Shown here: piece after piece, positions 35,722 through 45,277 of the stretch
Numbering within the stretch: position 1 is the first letter of the stretch
Layout of the letters: every line of letters starts with the position of its first letter
DNA from: Myroides oncorhynchi
GTDB lineage: Bacteria > Bacteroidota > Bacteroidia > Flavobacteriales > Flavobacteriaceae
Direction of reading: 5' to 3'
Assembly: GCF_020905415.1 (NCBI RefSeq)
Contig: NZ_JAJJMP010000001.1
Coordinates: 2,987,501-3,051,500, forward strand
Length of the DNA: 64,000 nt
The notes under the pieces: generated by a model
What the model was told of the DNA's origin: nothing
Seen by the model: only the letters and a program-made list of their open reading frames with translations
Database searches by the model: none
Program-made: the position numbers and the translations under genes

Positions 35722-38700
35722 ATGATAAAAAGAGTAATTCCATTAGCTGTACTTTTGTTAAGTGTAGCAGTAAAAGCGCAGGTAGGTATAGGCACAAAAG
35801 TAGTCAATACTTCTGCTGTGTTGGATGTAGTATCTTCCAACAGAGGTGTTTTATTACCTAGAATTGAGTTAAAGGATAAACAAGATCAATCTCCAATCAA
35901 TGGACAAATCACTGAGAGTTTATTGGTATATCATACAGGGAATAATAATCTAGAGGCTGGATTTTATTATTGGAAAGATAAAGCTTGGACAAGATTGCTT
36001 TCAGGTGATACCTTTACAGACAGAATGAATACTGTTTTTTCACTGGGCAAAAATCCATTGAAAAATAATGAAGAATCATTGATTATTACAGATAATAGAA
36101 ATCATAGTGTTTATTTATCAGTAAGCGAGATTGCAAACAATACAACCTTTGTAACTAATCTTGTTGAAAATAAAGACTTTATCACCAAACTAGGAGATAA
36201 TATTGAGTTTATTAACCACATCACTAATAACGAGGAGTTTATTAATAACATTATTAATGAGCTTAAGGGAACTTACGGAAATGTTAGTTACGATTCTGTG
36301 ACCAATAAGTTTGTCTATTATGATGATAAGGGTAATCCGGTTGAGATTGACTGGAGTAAGTTAAATACCAAAAACGTAAGTTTTACCCTTGAAAATGATT
36401 ACCTAGTTGTAAGTGACTCGGAAGGTAAGTCAGTTAAATTATCAGTAAGCGAGATTGCAAACAATACAACCTTTGTAACTAGTCTTGTTGAGAACAAAGA
36501 CTTTATCACCAAACTAGGAGATAATATTGAGTTTATTAACCACATCACTAATAACGAGGAGTTTATTAATAACATTATTAATGAGCTTAAGGGAACTTAC
36601 GGAAATGTTAGTTACGATTCTGTGACCAATAAGTTTGTCTATTATGATGATAAGGGTAATCCGGTTGAGATTGACTGGAGTAAGTTAAATACCAAAAACG
36701 TAAGTTTTACCCTTGAAAATGATTACCTAGTTGTAAGTGACTCGGAAGGTAAGTCGGTTAAATTATCAGTAAGCGAGATTGCAAACAATACAACCTTTGT
36801 AACTAATCTTGTTGAAAATAAAGACTTTATCACCAAACTAGGAGATAATATTGAGTTTATTAACCACATCACTAATAACGAGGAGTTTATTAATAACATT
36901 ATTAATGAGCTTAAGGGAACTTACGGAAATGTTAGTTACGATTCTGTGACCAATAAGTTTGTCTATTATGATGATAAGGGTAATCCGGTTGAGATTGACT
37001 GGAGTAAGTTAAATACCAAAAACGTAAGTTTTACCCTTGAAAATGATTACCTAGTTGTAAGTGACTCGGAAGGTAAGTCGGTTAAATTATCAGTAAGCGA
37101 GATTGCAAACAATACAACCTTTGTAACTAATCTTGTTGAAAATAAAGACTTTATCACCAAACTAGGAGATAATATTGAGTTTATTAACCACATCACTAAT
37201 AACGAGGAGTTTATTAATAACATTATTAATGAGCTTAAGGGAACTTACGGAAATGTTAGTTACGATTCTGTGACCAATAAGTTTGTCTATTATGATGATA
37301 AGGGTAATCCGGTTGAGATTGACTGGAGTAAGTTAAATACCAAAAACGTAAGTTTTACCCTTGAAAATGATTACCTAGTTGTAAGTGACTCGGAAGGTAA
37401 GTCGGTTAAACTTTCAGTAAGCGAGATTGCAAACAATAAAACCTTTGTAACTAGTCTTGTTGAGAACAAAGACTTTATCACCAAACTAGGTGATAATATC
37501 GAGTTTATTAACCATATCACTAATAACGAGGAGTTTATTAATAACATTATTAATGAGCTTAAGGGAACTTACGGAAATGTTAGTTACGATTCTGTGACCA
37601 ATAAGTTTGTCTATTATGATGATAAGGGTAATCCGGTTGAGATTGACTGGAGTAAGTTAAATACCAAAAACGTAAGTTTTACCCTTGAAAATGATTACCT
37701 AGTTGTAAGTGACTCGGAAGGTAAGTCGGTTAAACTTTCAGTAAGCGAGATTGCAAACAATAAAACCTTTGTAACTAGTCTTGTTGAGAACAAAGACTTT
37801 ATCACCAAACTAGGTGATAATATCGAGTTTATTAACCATATCACTAATAACGAGGAGTTTATTAATAACATTATTAATGAGCTTAAGGGAACTTATGGAA
37901 ATGTAGTGTATGATGCCACTAAAAAGGAGTTTTTCTATATAGACAGCACCGGGGCTCAGCAGCCAGTTGATTGGAGTAAAATAGATACCACTAACGTATC
38001 GTTTGCTTTTGACGCTACAAAAGAGAATTTAGTTATTACCGATTCAAGTGGAAACTCAGTTAAGATTACAACAGATGATCTAGGTCAGACAATTGCCAAC
38101 AATGATACGTTTGTGACAAACCTTGTGGATAACACTAAGTTTATCACCGATCTTACTAATAAACAAGATTTTATAACTAGTATTATAAATAAGCTTGAGG
38201 GAACTTACGGAAATGTAGTGTATGACGCCACTAAAAAGGAGTTTTTCTATATAGACAGCACCGGGGCTCAGCAACCAGTTGATTGGAGTACAATAGATAC
38301 CACTAACGTATCGTTTGCTTTTGACGCTACAAAAGAGAATTTAGTTATTACCGATTCAAGTGGAAACTCAGTTAAGATTACAACAGATGATCTAGGTCAG
38401 ACAATTGCCAACAATGATACGTTTGTGACAAACCTTGTGGATAACACTAAGTTTATCACCAATCTTACTAATAAACAAGATTTTATAACTAGTATTATAA
38501 ATAAGCTTGAGGGAACTTACGGAAATGTAGTGTATGATGCCACTAAAAAGGAGTTTTTCTATATAGACAGCACCGGGGCTCAGCAACCAGTTGATTGGAG
38601 TACAATAGATACCACTAACGTATCGTTTGCTTTTGACTCTACTAAAGATAATTTAGTTATTACCGATTCAAGTGGAAACTCAGTTAAGATTACAACAGAT

Positions 38701-40932
38701 GATCTAGGTCAGACAATTGCCAACAATGATACGTTTGTGACAAACCTTGTGGATAACACTAAGTTTATCACCAATCTTACTAATAAACAAGATTTTATAA
38801 CTAGTATTATAAATAAGCTTGAGGGAACTTACGGAAATGTAGTGTATGATGCCACTAAAAAGGAGTTTTTCTATATAGACAGCACCGGGGCTCAGCAACC
38901 AGTTGATTGGAGTACAATAGATACCACTAACGTATCGTTTGCTTTTGACTCTACTAAAGATAATTTAGTTATTACCGATTCAAGTGGAAACTCAGTTAAG
39001 ATTACAACAGATGATCTAGGTCAGACAATTGCCAACAATGATACGTTTGTGACAAACCTTGTGGATAACACTAAGTTTATCACCAATCTTACTAATAAAC
39101 AAGATTTTATAACTAGTATTATAAATAAGCTTGAGGGAACTTACGGAAATGTAGTGTATGATGCCACTAAAAAGGAGTTTTTCTATATAGACAGCACCGG
39201 GGCTCAGCAACCAGTTGATTGGAGTAAAATAGATACCACTAACGTATCGTTTGCTTTTGACGCTACTAAAGATAATTTAGTTATTACCGATTCAAGTGGA
39301 AACTCAGTTAAGATTACAACAGATGATCTAGGTCAGACAATTGCCAACAATGATACGTTTGTGACAAACCTTGTGGATAACACTAAGTTTATCACCGATC
39401 TTACTAATAAACAAGATTTTATAACTAGTATTATAAATAAGCTTGAGGGAACTTACGGAAATGTAGTGTATGACGCCACTAAAAAGGAGTTTTTCTATAT
39501 AGACAGCACCGGGGCTCAGCAACCAGTTGATTGGAGTAAAATAGATACCACTAACGTATCGTTTGCTTTTGACGCTACAAAAGAGAATTTAGTTATTACC
39601 GATTCAAGTGGAAACTCAGTTAAGATTACAACAGATGATCTAGGTCAGACAATTGCCAACAATGATACGTTTGTGACAAACCTTGTGGATAACACTAAGT
39701 TTATCACCGATCTTACTAATAAACAAGATTTTATAACTAGTATTATAAATAAGCTTGAGGGAGCTTACGGAAATGTAGTATATGACGCCACTAAAAAGGA
39801 GTTTTTCTATATAGACAGCACCGGGGCTCAGCAACCAGTTGATTGGAGTAAAATAGATACCACTAACGTATCGTTTGCTTTTGACGCTACTAAAGAGAAT
39901 TTAGTTATTACCGATTCAAGTGGAAACTCAGTTAAGATTACAACAGATGATCTAGGTAAGACAATTGCCAACAATGATACGTTTGTGACAGAGATTAAAA
40001 ATAGTTTGAATATTCCTTCTTTAGTTAAGGAAAATGAAACACTAACATCTCTTAAAAACGTTGTAACACAAGAAGATGATGAGCATGGGCAAGAAATAGA
40101 TATTTATACCCTAACATATAAAGATGAGAAAGGGGATTTACATCCTGTAGATATAAAAGTGCTTGTAAAAGGTAGTGAAACATTAACAACTTTAGTATAT
40201 GATCCAATAGAGCATGTTTTAACCTATAAGAATGAGCTAGGACAGGTTACATCTTTTAAATTAACAGATTTAGTTGGAGATGCAGAATCAATTACAAAAT
40301 TAGAATTTGATCCAAATACTAATTCTTTACTTTTTACAGATGAGAATCAAATAATTCATACCATAGAATTGGAATCAATCAATAAACACCCATGGTATGA
40401 TTCAGTAACACATAAACCTGCTCAAACAAATACATCTAACATTTATACAAAAGGATGGGTTGGAATTGGCTTTACAGAACCCTCTAGTGCACCTAGTGAA
40501 AAACTAAGAGTTAATGGTAGTATTACAGCGGTAAATAGTTACTATGCAGATTATGTGTTTGAGAAATATTTTGATGGATACTCTTCTCTTAAATACGATT
40601 ATAACTTTAAGAGTCTAGAGGCTGTAGAAAGCTTTATTAAAACTAATCGTCATTTACCAGGAATAACTTCCGTAAATCAACTTGTTAAAGCAGAGGATGG
40701 ATATTCATTTAATGTATCAGAATTGTCAATACAATTATTAGAAAAGACAGAGGAATTGTATCTACATATTATTGAGCAAAATAAAGCATTAGAACAAAAA
40801 GAAACAAGAATCAAAAAATTAGAGAAGGATAATTTAGAGTATCAACAAAAGACTGATTTACAAAACCTTGAACTTCAAGAGAAGGTCAAACAATTAGAAT
40901 CAATGCTTTTAGATGTAATGAATAAAAACTAA
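35722..40932 (+). CDS. Giant exported tandem-repeat protein with tail-fibre-like C-terminus
   Basis: A 1736-residue exported protein. Signal peptide: IKRVIPLAVLLLSVAVKAQ-VGIGT. Residues ~25-95 are the shared module (RGVLLPRIELKDK ... LLVYHTGNNNLEAGFYYW). Then come five complete and one partial 108-residue A repeats, six complete and one partial 104-residue B repeats, and beta units like those of the protein at 22686. The end (~1585-1736) is a widespread Bacteroidota C-terminal region: VNGSITAVNSYYADYVFEKY, ESFIKTNRHLPGI, then a coiled coil from about residue 1680. That tail resembles phage tail-fibre/intramolecular-chaperone ends and suggests trimerisation. A and B repeats are homologous. The next gene starts 19 bp later. 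Likely an adhesive surface fibre whose length changes by repeat recombination. Confidence 0.8.
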   Translation: MIKRVIPLAVLLLSVAVKAQVGIGTKVVNTSAVLDVVSSNRGVLLPRIELKDKQDQSPINGQITESLLVYHTGNNNLEAGFYYWKDKAWTRLLSGDTFTDRMNTVFSLGKNPLKNNEESLIITDNRNHSVYLSVSEIANNTTFVTNLVENKDFITKLGDNIEFINHITNNEEFINNIINELKGTYGNVSYDSVTNKFVYYDDKGNPVEIDWSKLNTKNVSFTLENDYLVVSDSEGKSVKLSVSEIANNTTFVTSLVENKDFITKLGDNIEFINHITNNEEFINNIINELKGTYGNVSYDSVTNKFVYYDDKGNPVEIDWSKLNTKNVSFTLENDYLVVSDSEGKSVKLSVSEIANNTTFVTNLVENKDFITKLGDNIEFINHITNNEEFINNIINELKGTYGNVSYDSVTNKFVYYDDKGNPVEIDWSKLNTKNVSFTLENDYLVVSDSEGKSVKLSVSEIANNTTFVTNLVENKDFITKLGDNIEFINHITNNEEFINNIINELKGTYGNVSYDSVTNKFVYYDDKGNPVEIDWSKLNTKNVSFTLENDYLVVSDSEGKSVKLSVSEIANNKTFVTSLVENKDFITKLGDNIEFINHITNNEEFINNIINELKGTYGNVSYDSVTNKFVYYDDKGNPVEIDWSKLNTKNVSFTLENDYLVVSDSEGKSVKLSVSEIANNKTFVTSLVENKDFITKLGDNIEFINHITNNEEFINNIINELKGTYGNVVYDATKKEFFYIDSTGAQQPVDWSKIDTTNVSFAFDATKENLVITDSSGNSVKITTDDLGQTIANNDTFVTNLVDNTKFITDLTNKQDFITSIINKLEGTYGNVVYDATKKEFFYIDSTGAQQPVDWSTIDTTNVSFAFDATKENLVITDSSGNSVKITTDDLGQTIANNDTFVTNLVDNTKFITNLTNKQDFITSIINKLEGTYGNVVYDATKKEFFYIDSTGAQQPVDWSTIDTTNVSFAFDSTKDNLVITDSSGNSVKITTDDLGQTIANNDTFVTNLVDNTKFITNLTNKQDFITSIINKLEGTYGNVVYDATKKEFFYIDSTGAQQPVDWSTIDTTNVSFAFDSTKDNLVITDSSGNSVKITTDDLGQTIANNDTFVTNLVDNTKFITNLTNKQDFITSIINKLEGTYGNVVYDATKKEFFYIDSTGAQQPVDWSKIDTTNVSFAFDATKDNLVITDSSGNSVKITTDDLGQTIANNDTFVTNLVDNTKFITDLTNKQDFITSIINKLEGTYGNVVYDATKKEFFYIDSTGAQQPVDWSKIDTTNVSFAFDATKENLVITDSSGNSVKITTDDLGQTIANNDTFVTNLVDNTKFITDLTNKQDFITSIINKLEGAYGNVVYDATKKEFFYIDSTGAQQPVDWSKIDTTNVSFAFDATKENLVITDSSGNSVKITTDDLGKTIANNDTFVTEIKNSLNIPSLVKENETLTSLKNVVTQEDDEHGQEIDIYTLTYKDEKGDLHPVDIKVLVKGSETLTTLVYDPIEHVLTYKNELGQVTSFKLTDLVGDAESITKLEFDPNTNSLLFTDENQIIHTIELESINKHPWYDSVTHKPAQTNTSNIYTKGWVGIGFTEPSSAPSEKLRVNGSITAVNSYYADYVFEKYFDGYSSLKYDYNFKSLEAVESFIKTNRHLPGITSVNQLVKAEDGYSFNVSELSIQLLEKTEELYLHIIEQNKALEQKETRIKKLEKDNLEYQQKTDLQNLELQEKVKQLESMLLDVMNKN
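36121..37902 (+). repeat. Type A tandem array: 324-bp units, five full plus one partial
   Basis: Units begin at 36121, 36445, 36769, 37093, 37417 and 37741, with exactly 324 bp (108 codons) between starts. The last is cut at about 37902, where type B begins. Copies differ at only a few bases; copies 5-6 share variants (NNKTF, GGTGATAATATC) not found in 1-4. Confidence 0.96.
37903..39990 (+). repeat. Type B tandem array: 312-bp units, six full plus one partial
   Basis: Units begin at 37903, 38215, 38527, 38839, 39151, 39463 and 39775, with exactly 312 bp (104 codons) between starts. The seventh diverges after 39990. Variants (WSK/WST, DATKEN/DSTKDN/DATKDN, TDLTN/TNLTN) are shuffled among copies, a sign of unequal exchange or gene conversion. 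Confidence 0.96.
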
Positions 40933-40951
40933 TCTTTTAAAATTGCAAATT

Positions 40952-43357
40952 ATGTGTAATAGTAATATATATACAAAGATAAAAAGTAGTATCATATTAA
41001 TACTGATACTATTTTTAGGAGTGTTTTCAAGTGTAGCTCAAACCAACATGACTAAAATTAAAGATGGAACCATCTCAGGTACATCTGCTGTTCCAAACTT
41101 AGGAGTCATTCTTGAACTAGAAAGTGTTAATAAAGGTTTTCTAACCCCTAGATTAACTACACAGCAAAGAGATGCTATTGAGGATGTAAATAAAACAGAT
41201 GGTTTGTTGATTTATAATAAAACAACAGGATGTTTTAACTATTGGAGCCAAGCTCAAGACAATTGGTTAAGCATGTGTGGAACACCACCACCAGCTGTGT
41301 TTGATATAAGTGATGTACAATGTGCGGGCATAACAATTAATGGTAGTTACAAACAAGGGGAGTTTTTAAAGTCATCCAACTTTTTAACAGTACCTGTAAC
41401 GGTGACCCAAGCAGGAACTTATGATATTGTAGCCACAACCACAAATGGTTATTATTTTGGATCAAAAGGAACTTTTCCAACTCCAGGAAATTATACTCTT
41501 ACTTTAGAAGGTCTAGGTACACCTAATATGGGGTATAATCAAGGAGATTTAGGAGATAAGTTAGTGTTTTTGTTAAACAATAAAGCAAGTACATGTAATA
41601 ATAAATATGTGTATGTAGATAAGGCAGCTGTTGACTTTACAATTAATTGTTCTACAATAAATGTAATGGGGGACTATTATGCTGGTAAAGAATTAACAAG
41701 CAGTAACAAAATATCACTTAAGGTTAATGTTACAACAGAAGGATATTGGAGTATATCAACCAATACTGTAAATGGATATTCATTTAGAGGATCTGGAACA
41801 TTTACAACAACAGGAGAGCATGAAATTGAATTATTAGCAACTGGTAAGCCAATCAGTTCAGGTAGTAATGTATTTAATTCTACATCTAACTCAGATTCAG
41901 GATCAAGTTGTTCTTCTATTACTGTGGTAGTACAAGAGATCAGGTATACTGTAGATTGTAATAGTGCTGATATTAAAGGTATTTATAAACAAGACGAGCC
42001 TCTAACACCAGCCCATACAGTTACATTAAAAGTTAATGTACAGGCAACAGGAAATACCTCTATTCAGACAAATACAGTAGGCGGGGTCTATTTTACCTCT
42101 GGACCATTATCATTTGATGAATTAGGACCTAGAGACGTTGTATTAACAGCTGTAGGTACTCCTACTACACCAGGGATGAACACTTATACTTTAAATCCAG
42201 CAACTGGAATGGTAAGTATATGTTCTTTTAATATTGATGTGGTACGCCAACCAGTGGCTTATAGTCTGGTATGTACTTCAATTGTAGTAAAAGGAAAATA
42301 TGCTCCTAACATAGCCATGAATGCTGAGAACACAATAACTGTAAATGCTAATGTTGATTATATAGGAGATTACTCAGTTTCAACCAATACTGTAAATGGA
42401 GTTACTTTCACAGGTCAAGGTACATTTACAAGCACAGGACTACAAGAGATTGTTCTTAAGGGATCTGGTAATCCAATAAGTGGTGGAATACACAGATTTA
42501 CTTTGACAACAAATAGTTCGGTAGGAGCAAATACTTGTAATGTTAATATAGAATTTGTTTATCGTAAAATGAAAATTTTAGGATTGGGAGGTGGCACTTA
42601 TCAGCCAGGAAGTGCATCTAATACTCAAACATCAAGAGCTGTATTGCAAGCTTCTTCGAATTTTGGTTCAAATGGAGTTGTTAGAGTAGATGGTTTAACT
42701 ATTATCGATGGAGGGTATAATCAAGGTGTCGCACTTAAGAATTTAATTAATAACAATAAAATTGATATTATAGTTTTAGGATATAATTATGTTCCTAATG
42801 CGGAATCTATTAGGGTTTTAGAGGATTTTGTTAAAAATAAAAAAGGATTCTTAATTCATTCTCAAGAAAATGATGCAACATCAACTAGAAATATGATAAA
42901 TGCTATAGCAAATTCACCAACAACTGCTGTATCGGGAACAGGAACTACATATACAAACCCAACACTTTTAATAGATAATCCTTTATTAAAAGGTCCATTT
43001 GGAGATATTACCAATAAAGCTTTGGGAAGTGATGTGAATAACTCATACTATGTAACAGGGTTCTCGAATCAATATATTAGTTTAGCTCATCAAAATGCTG
43101 ATCAATCGCGTTCATTTGTTTTGATGCACAGTACACTAGGATATGTTTATATAGGGGATTCAGGATGGACAGCTGGGGATGCTACAAATAGTTCAACTAC
43201 AATTTGGCCAGCAGCTATGACCACTGGAGGTACTCCAATTAGTAAAGCTTATAATGGAGGAATAACAGTTTACAATAGTATTTTGTATGCCAATATAGTG
43301 GCTAAAGCCATTGAATACGTGCAGAGTAATGTGGATGTAAATTATACAATCAATTAG
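40952..43357 (+). CDS. Large exported Ig-like repeat protein with ThuA/GATase-like C-terminal domain
   Basis: About 801 residues. I prefer the ATG at 40952 to a TTG three codons earlier. A signal peptide ends near FSSVAQ. The shared module follows (LELESVNKGFLTPRLTTQQR ... GLLIYNKTTGCFNYW). Residues ~105-545 hold four related ~100-residue units with the pattern 'C..I.VKG.Y..G..LT.SN.I.L.VNV...G.Y.ISTNTVNG..F.G.GTFT..G'. The C-terminal ~255 residues (MKILGLGGGTYQPGSAS onward, with 'IDIIVLGYNYV' and 'LEDFVKNKKGFLIHSQE') look like a ThuA/class I amidotransferase-type Rossmann fold, an assignment I hold weakly. It is the second gene of the giant-repeat operon, mirroring the pair at 22686/24888. 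Confidence 0.72.
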   Translation: MCNSNIYTKIKSSIILILILFLGVFSSVAQTNMTKIKDGTISGTSAVPNLGVILELESVNKGFLTPRLTTQQRDAIEDVNKTDGLLIYNKTTGCFNYWSQAQDNWLSMCGTPPPAVFDISDVQCAGITINGSYKQGEFLKSSNFLTVPVTVTQAGTYDIVATTTNGYYFGSKGTFPTPGNYTLTLEGLGTPNMGYNQGDLGDKLVFLLNNKASTCNNKYVYVDKAAVDFTINCSTINVMGDYYAGKELTSSNKISLKVNVTTEGYWSISTNTVNGYSFRGSGTFTTTGEHEIELLATGKPISSGSNVFNSTSNSDSGSSCSSITVVVQEIRYTVDCNSADIKGIYKQDEPLTPAHTVTLKVNVQATGNTSIQTNTVGGVYFTSGPLSFDELGPRDVVLTAVGTPTTPGMNTYTLNPATGMVSICSFNIDVVRQPVAYSLVCTSIVVKGKYAPNIAMNAENTITVNANVDYIGDYSVSTNTVNGVTFTGQGTFTSTGLQEIVLKGSGNPISGGIHRFTLTTNSSVGANTCNVNIEFVYRKMKILGLGGGTYQPGSASNTQTSRAVLQASSNFGSNGVVRVDGLTIIDGGYNQGVALKNLINNNKIDIIVLGYNYVPNAESIRVLEDFVKNKKGFLIHSQENDATSTRNMINAIANSPTTAVSGTGTTYTNPTLLIDNPLLKGPFGDITNKALGSDVNNSYYVTGFSNQYISLAHQNADQSRSFVLMHSTLGYVYIGDSGWTAGDATNSSTTIWPAAMTTGGTPISKAYNGGITVYNSILYANIVAKAIEYVQSNVDVNYTIN

Positions 43358-43380
43358 GTTTTTCTTTTTGATTATTACTT

Positions 43381-43425
43381 AAAAAAAAAGAGGCTGTCCT
43401 GAATTTAGGATGGCCTCTTTTTTTT
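43381..43425 (+). terminator. Terminator of the giant-repeat operon
   Basis: AAAGAGGC (43387-43394) pairs with GCCTCTTT (43413-43420), with an inner TCCT/AGGA stem and a 6-nt loop. A-run before and T-run after would work on both strands. Confidence 0.85.
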
Positions 43426-43727
43426 GGTGTCTAATCCTACAATCTTCCCTAAATATTCAAAACTTAAGGAAAATAGGATATACACTTGTATATGACATAC
43501 CTCTAAAAGTATCATAAATTAAGAAAGGTTATATATTTTTTCAGACAATAATGAAAATAGAATACTATCTAAGAGAACTACTTTGATTACACAGTACGTT
43601 AATGAGTTTTTGGTGTGAAAATATTTTTTTACAATATTTATGGAATATTAAAAAAGATTTTAACATTTATGAATGTAATTATCGTTTTATTTATATATTA
43701 GCGTATTGAATGTTTTATTTTTTAGGT
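43426..43727. other. Intergenic leader of the three-paralogue operon
   Basis: About 300 bp, AT-rich, with no recognised gene or good promoter match. An upstream ATG at 43710 would add six residues to the next protein. Confidence 0.35.
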
Positions 43728-44471
43728 ATGAGTAAGTATAAGTGTTTAATGTTTGTGTGTGTTTTTGTAATTGTTAGTTATGGACAGGTAGGGGTTAATT
43801 TGCCAATACCTTTAGTTTCATTTCATGTAGATGGAAGTGGAAATACTCCTAGTAATAAAACTCCTTCTGTTGAAGAAACTAAGGATGATTTTGTTGTGAC
43901 AAAAGAAGGTAGGGTAGGTATTGGTACAATAAACCCACTATCTGCTTTGGATATAAATGGTAAAATAAAGATTGTAGATGGAAATCAAGCAAATAATAAG
44001 ATATTAAAATCTGATGATAATGGTAATATGAAGTGGGAGTCTATTTCATATATTACATCTACTATAACAGGTAGTTTTGAAAATACAAATCAGGTAGCTT
44101 TTAAAGGTACAGAAGCTGCAAAAACGTATACTCATAGTAGAGGAGTTATAACTTTGACAAAAGGACGTTGGATAGTTAATTGTGGGTTAACTCTTGACGT
44201 AGCAAGTAATCGTTGGTTACATGCAGTATTATCGACTTCAAAAACAGTTAGAGAACAAAATGGTTTTTCTTTTTTGGGACCTGCTGGGAATAACACATCT
44301 TATGCGTCTCGTGTATTTGGCGGGGGTGATTATTCTTTAGTTTTTGGGAGTTCATTTATTAATGTTACAGCAGATTCAGTTACATTGTATCTGTTGATTG
44401 AGAATCTTAGTAATTGGAGTTTTAGTCCAACTTCATGGGAGAACTACTTTTATGCTATACCTGTGTTATAG
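43728..44471 (+). CDS. Exported QVGVN-family paralogue 1 of 3
   Basis: About 247 residues. The ATG at 43728 gives a normal signal peptide (SKYKCLMFVCVFVIVSYGQ); the ATG at 43710 is the alternative. The N-terminal half is PLVSFHVDGSGN, then DDFVVTKEGRVGIGTINPLS and a KIVDGNQANNKILKSDDNG segment. The C-terminal half, 'ITLTKGRWIVNCGLTLDV ... TSKTVREQNGFSF ... VTADSVTLYLLIE ... FSPTSWENYFYA', is beta-rich and C1q-like in feel. It shares this plan with the next two genes, which follow at 34 and 28 bp, and with the more distant copy at 20126. No known function. Confidence 0.75.
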   Translation: MSKYKCLMFVCVFVIVSYGQVGVNLPIPLVSFHVDGSGNTPSNKTPSVEETKDDFVVTKEGRVGIGTINPLSALDINGKIKIVDGNQANNKILKSDDNGNMKWESISYITSTITGSFENTNQVAFKGTEAAKTYTHSRGVITLTKGRWIVNCGLTLDVASNRWLHAVLSTSKTVREQNGFSFLGPAGNNTSYASRVFGGGDYSLVFGSSFINVTADSVTLYLLIENLSNWSFSPTSWENYFYAIPVL

Positions 44472-44505
44472 TTTTGCTAAGTATATCAAATTAAATAATT
44501 AAGTT

Positions 44506-45249
44506 ATGAGAAAACGTTTTTTAGTTTTAGGTATAGCATTTATTTTTTTTAAAATAAATGCACAAGTTGGTATTAACACAACCATGCCTTTACATCCCTT
44601 TCATGTAGATGCTGCTCAAAACAATCCTTTTAATACAAAACCTACTGATATTGAAATTAAAGATGATTTTGTTGTCACAAAAGAAGGAAGAGTAGGTGTG
44701 GGCACTATTGCTCCTCAAGCTACATTGGAAGTAAATGGTTCAGTGCGTATTGTAGATGGTAGTGAAGGAAAAGGTAAAATCCTAATGTCAGATGATAGTG
44801 GTTTAGCAAAATGGGAAAAAGTGCCATATGATATTCCTACTATATTGGGGAGCTTTGAGTCAATGAATAATGTTGCATGGAATGGAACAAGTGTTAGACA
44901 AACATTTACAGAATCTAAATATTATATTGTTCTAACAAAAGGAAGATGGATAGTCAATTCAGGTATTAATATCAAAATATCAAATAATGCGGTTTGGTTA
45001 CATACAGTACTATCAACAAGTAAGACAGCACGTGAACAAAAAGGTTTTAGTTTTACTACTTTAGCAGGTAGTCAGACAGCTAATGCTGCGAAATTAAGAG
45101 TAGGTAATAATGGTATGCTAATCGGGAGTTCTATTATTAATGTAACTTCTGATTCAGTAACTTTGTATTTATTGATTGAGAAAATAGGATCATGGGTATT
45201 TAATCCTAATAATTCACAAAATTATTTTTATGCAAGTCCAATTTTATAG
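44506..45249 (+). CDS. Exported QVGIN-family paralogue 2 of 3
   Basis: A 247-residue exported protein with signal peptide RKRFLVLGIAFIFFKINAQ, then VGINTTMPLHPFHVDAAQNN and DDFVVTKEGRVGVGTIAPQA. Its C-terminal half keeps KGRWIVNSG, LSTSKTAREQKGFSF, INVTSDSVTLYLLIEK and NYFYASPIL. It resembles paralogue 1 more than paralogue 3, especially in the C-terminal half. The three products could form a mixed or homo-oligomeric surface assembly; that is inference. Confidence 0.75.
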   Translation: MRKRFLVLGIAFIFFKINAQVGINTTMPLHPFHVDAAQNNPFNTKPTDIEIKDDFVVTKEGRVGVGTIAPQATLEVNGSVRIVDGSEGKGKILMSDDSGLAKWEKVPYDIPTILGSFESMNNVAWNGTSVRQTFTESKYYIVLTKGRWIVNSGINIKISNNAVWLHTVLSTSKTAREQKGFSFTTLAGSQTANAAKLRVGNNGMLIGSSIINVTSDSVTLYLLIEKIGSWVFNPNNSQNYFYASPIL

Positions 45250-45277
45250 TGTATTTAAAAGTAAAATATAGTATTAT

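Noticed and set aside
38080..39834. Six nearly identical 64-residue minus-strand ORFs spaced 312 bp apart
   Set aside because: They are antisense shadows of the type B repeats of the giant protein; their recurrence simply follows the repeat unit.
36121..39990. Regular direct repeats that might suggest a CRISPR or satellite
   Set aside because: Unit lengths of 324 and 312 bp, no spacers, and an unbroken reading frame show they are protein-coding tandem repeats.
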